Shown piece after piece: positions 62,654 through 64,000 of a DNA stretch of 64,000 nucleotides (position 1 is the first letter of the stretch; every line of letters begins with the position of its first letter). Source of the DNA: Parvularcula sp. BBD 1991-13. Lineage in GTDB: Bacteria > Pseudomonadota > Alphaproteobacteria > Caulobacterales > Parvularculaceae. Under the pieces are notes generated by a model that was not told where the DNA came from, searched no databases, and saw only the letters and a list, made by a program, of their open reading frames with translations. The stretch covers positions 98,622 through 162,621 of the forward strand of contig LYSZ01000007.1 in the NCBI GenBank assembly GCA_001657385.1. Reading direction: 5' to 3'. The translations under genes were made by a program, and so were the position numbers.

Positions 62654-63164
62654 CGGTCGCTGTTTCCCTGGAACTCCAGAGCGAGCGACGCCACTATCAC
62701 CACGTTTAACGTAGTAGTTCGCTCGTAGCGTGTCAAACACTTGTACGGTGATTGCAGGTTTGCAGGCGCAAACACCAGTAAACATGGGAAAAACGACGTA
62801 CACTGTTTGCATCACAAAAAAAGTGTTTGCACCCGCAAACAGTGAAAACGCTAATCCCGCAGAAAAATAATCATGGAATATCAAGAGCTTCGGCTTATCC
62901 GCAGGAAGTGCATAGTGTGTGAGAAGACGAACCGTCGCTTCGCCCGCGAGGGCGAAGCGCTGTCGCTGCCGTCAAGTTTCGCTGAGAGGGGAAAAAGTGG
63001 TCACCGGCGAACGCCGGTTGGCCGACTTTTCGGGCGCCGCGTTTCCCTTAAAGTGGCGGGCGCATGCCTGGCCGCCGGAACTTCACGCTTGCAAAGAAAG
63101 GATCAAGGCTCATACTGGGAGCACCTCTTTCTTCGCGCGGTCGCCTGATCAAAGGACGACCCTG
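62654..63164. other. Probable oriT and divergent promoter region
   Basis: 510 bases between divergent genes. GTTTGC-N4-GCAAAC occurs twice (62758-62773 and 62825-62840) with a further GTTTGC at 62805-62810; CACTGTTTGC (62801-62810) and GCAAACAGTG (62835-62844) are perfect inverted decamers. A 10-base stem with a 4-base loop, CGCTTCGCCC/GGGCGAAGCG, lies at 62936-62959. TTGACA at 62736-62731 (minus) with TACGTT 17 bases on fits the traD-traI promoter. This matches an oriT/relaxosome region, but no nic site is proven. Confidence 0.55.
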
Positions 63165-63461
63165 ATGAAGCGTAGCAGCATCAAAAAGACCGAAGATGAT
63201 ATTGCAGCGTTGCGAAAAAAGCTCGCTGAGGAGCGCGCCAAGTTTCGCGATTCGATCGGCGGCTCGATTGTCAGAGCCTGCGGCGATGATGACGCTGAAA
63301 CCGTCGCCGAAGCGATAACGGATTTTATGCAAACGGGTTCGGCGAGCGAACTCGTTGCGGCGATTAAACGGACGCCAACGTCACGCAACAACGGACCTGC
63401 GCAAGCAGCTGAGAACACGGACGATAGAGATGGCGACAGCTCTGTCGCTGCGTCGACATGA
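63165..63461 (+). CDS. Small coiled-coil protein, divergent to the relaxase operon
   Basis: 98 residues from ATG 63165, preceded by AAAGGA. The N-terminus is a strong coiled coil (KKTEDDIAALRKKLAEERAK), followed by FRDSIGGSIVRACGDDDAET and a polar tail. Position beside the probable oriT suggests a relaxosome auxiliary such as a MobC or TraD-like (Agrobacterium) small protein, but the similarity is weak. Confidence 0.65.
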   Translation: MKRSSIKKTEDDIAALRKKLAEERAKFRDSIGGSIVRACGDDDAETVAEAITDFMQTGSASELVAAIKRTPTSRNNGPAQAAENTDDRDGDSSVAAST

Positions 63462-63548
63462 ACGCGCTTGTCCTTCGCATGAAGGACCGCGAGGCGAACC
63501 GCTCTGGTTCGCCTCGCAAGGAACTGAGCAACGGATGCAGTCGCTTGT

Positions 63549-63758
63549 CTATTCGGCGCCGTCCTCGCGCTCGCGATCGTGCGCGGCGAACACCTCGTGG
63601 TTCGGATGTTCGCCCGCCCGGCCCTGCACGCGCAATATTCCGTAGCGGAAATATTCCCGCGCCCAGATGTCGGGATCGGAGATGTCGGGCGCTTCGCCAG
63701 TCGGCGGCTCCATCAAGTCGGCGAGGGGGATCGGATCGAGGTCAATGGCGTTAGTCAT
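63549..63758 (-). CDS. Small acidic hypothetical protein, 69 aa
   Basis: 69 residues, starting at ATG 63758 behind AAGGA. Acidic and proline-rich at the front (IDLDPIPLADLMEPPTGEAP), aromatic in the middle (DIWAREYFRYGILRVQG). No family recognised. It is downstream of a DUF2493-like gene on the same strand, about 90 bases away. Confidence 0.55.
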   Translation of the reverse strand: MTNAIDLDPIPLADLMEPPTGEAPDISDPDIWAREYFRYGILRVQGRAGEHPNHEVFAAHDREREDGAE

Positions 63759-63851
63759 GTGGCTGGGTCCTTGTCGATGAGGGTTGCGGTTTTCGTCGGG
63801 GAAGGGCTGCGCGCCGGGGCGTGGCGCGCAGCCCTTTCCGGGGGCGGCGGA

Positions 63852-64000
63852 TCAGTCGCGCCACCTCAACGGTTCATGGCCGCGCTCGCGCGCCTTGCGC
63901 TCCAGAACGGACGGGATCGCCTGATCGCCCGGCGCGATGACCACGCCGACCGGGTTCATCTTGTCGAGCATGTCGTCAAGGCGCTTGAACCCGGCTTCCC
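63852..64000 (-). CDS. DUF2493-like protein, C-terminal part only
   Basis: The window cuts the gene; 49 codons and the stop at 63852-63854 are visible. The tail reads GFKRLDDMLDKMNPVGVVIA, PGDQAIPSVLERKARERGHE and PLRWRD, matching the C-terminus of DUF2493/SLOG-type proteins (GFKRN..ML..M.P.GVI.FPG). These are nucleotide-binding proteins common on plasmids. The rest lies beyond the right edge. Confidence 0.65.
   Translation of the reverse strand, partial: EAGFKRLDDMLDKMNPVGVVIAPGDQAIPSVLERKARERGHEPLRWRD

Noticed and set aside
62654..62884. N-terminal extension of the RHH protein (hydrophobic 77 residues)
   Set aside because: It covers a promoter and the palindromes, and contains cysteine- and phenylalanine-rich non-domain sequence.

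Overview
The window looks like part of a large conjugative element (plasmid or integrated conjugative element) of an alphaproteobacterium, probably an aquatic lineage with many TonB receptors. Three things support this: a full F-type (MPF-F) type IV secretion operon with a MobF relaxase, an imuA-imuB-dnaE2 cassette behind an alphaproteobacterial LexA box (GAAC-N7-GAAC), and the general codon style. I see no replication, partition or integrase gene, so plasmid versus ICE cannot be decided. I cannot name a genus.

Layout. Positions 43-3536 (minus) hold a TonB-dependent receptor, a two-receiver response regulator and a small coupled gene; a divergent gene of unknown function follows. Positions 4946-25435 (plus) are one compact transfer operon: small lipoprotein, DsbC-like isomerase, TraA pilin, TraL, E, K, B, V, C, W, U, a TraN split over two reading frames, TrbC, an S26 peptidase, TraF, a DnaA-domain-IV-like protein, a lytic transglycosylase, TraH and TraG. 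Most neighbours overlap by 1-14 bases, so translation is probably coupled. Positions 25539-33936 are an accessory island with three toxin-antitoxin modules (HTH/PIN, ParDE-like, RES/Xre), an adenine methyltransferase overlapping a PD-(D/E)XK-like gene, a broken Tn3-type transposase, two DUF4240-like genes (one with a stop codon) and two tandem micro-ORFs.

Positions 34025-42770 (minus) form the most unusual cluster: TonB receptor, two isopenicillin-N-synthase-like oxygenases around an Asp/Glu/hydantoin-racemase-like enzyme, an SDR protein lacking the catalytic tyrosine, an NCS1 permease, a FecR-N-like protein and a Sel1-repeat protein. I infer uptake and oxidative processing of a small, perhaps heterocyclic, compound. 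Positions 42771-47274 are gene-poor, with stem-loops, a ParDE module and a nucleotidyltransferase/HEPN-like gene between two direct repeats, and IS3 debris. Positions 47275-52620 are the SOS mutasome.

Positions 53746-62653 (minus) are the DNA-processing operon: a ribbon-helix-helix protein, TraD coupling protein, MobF relaxase, SppA-type peptidase, a CFI-box protein and a Cas4-like nuclease. The region 62654-63164 upstream holds palindromes and is the best oriT candidate. The right edge has small accessory genes and the end of a DUF2493-like gene. DNA processing (TraD, TraI, RHH) and the 4.9-25.4 kb channel together supply a self-transmissible apparatus; the remaining genes are cargo, stability modules and debris.
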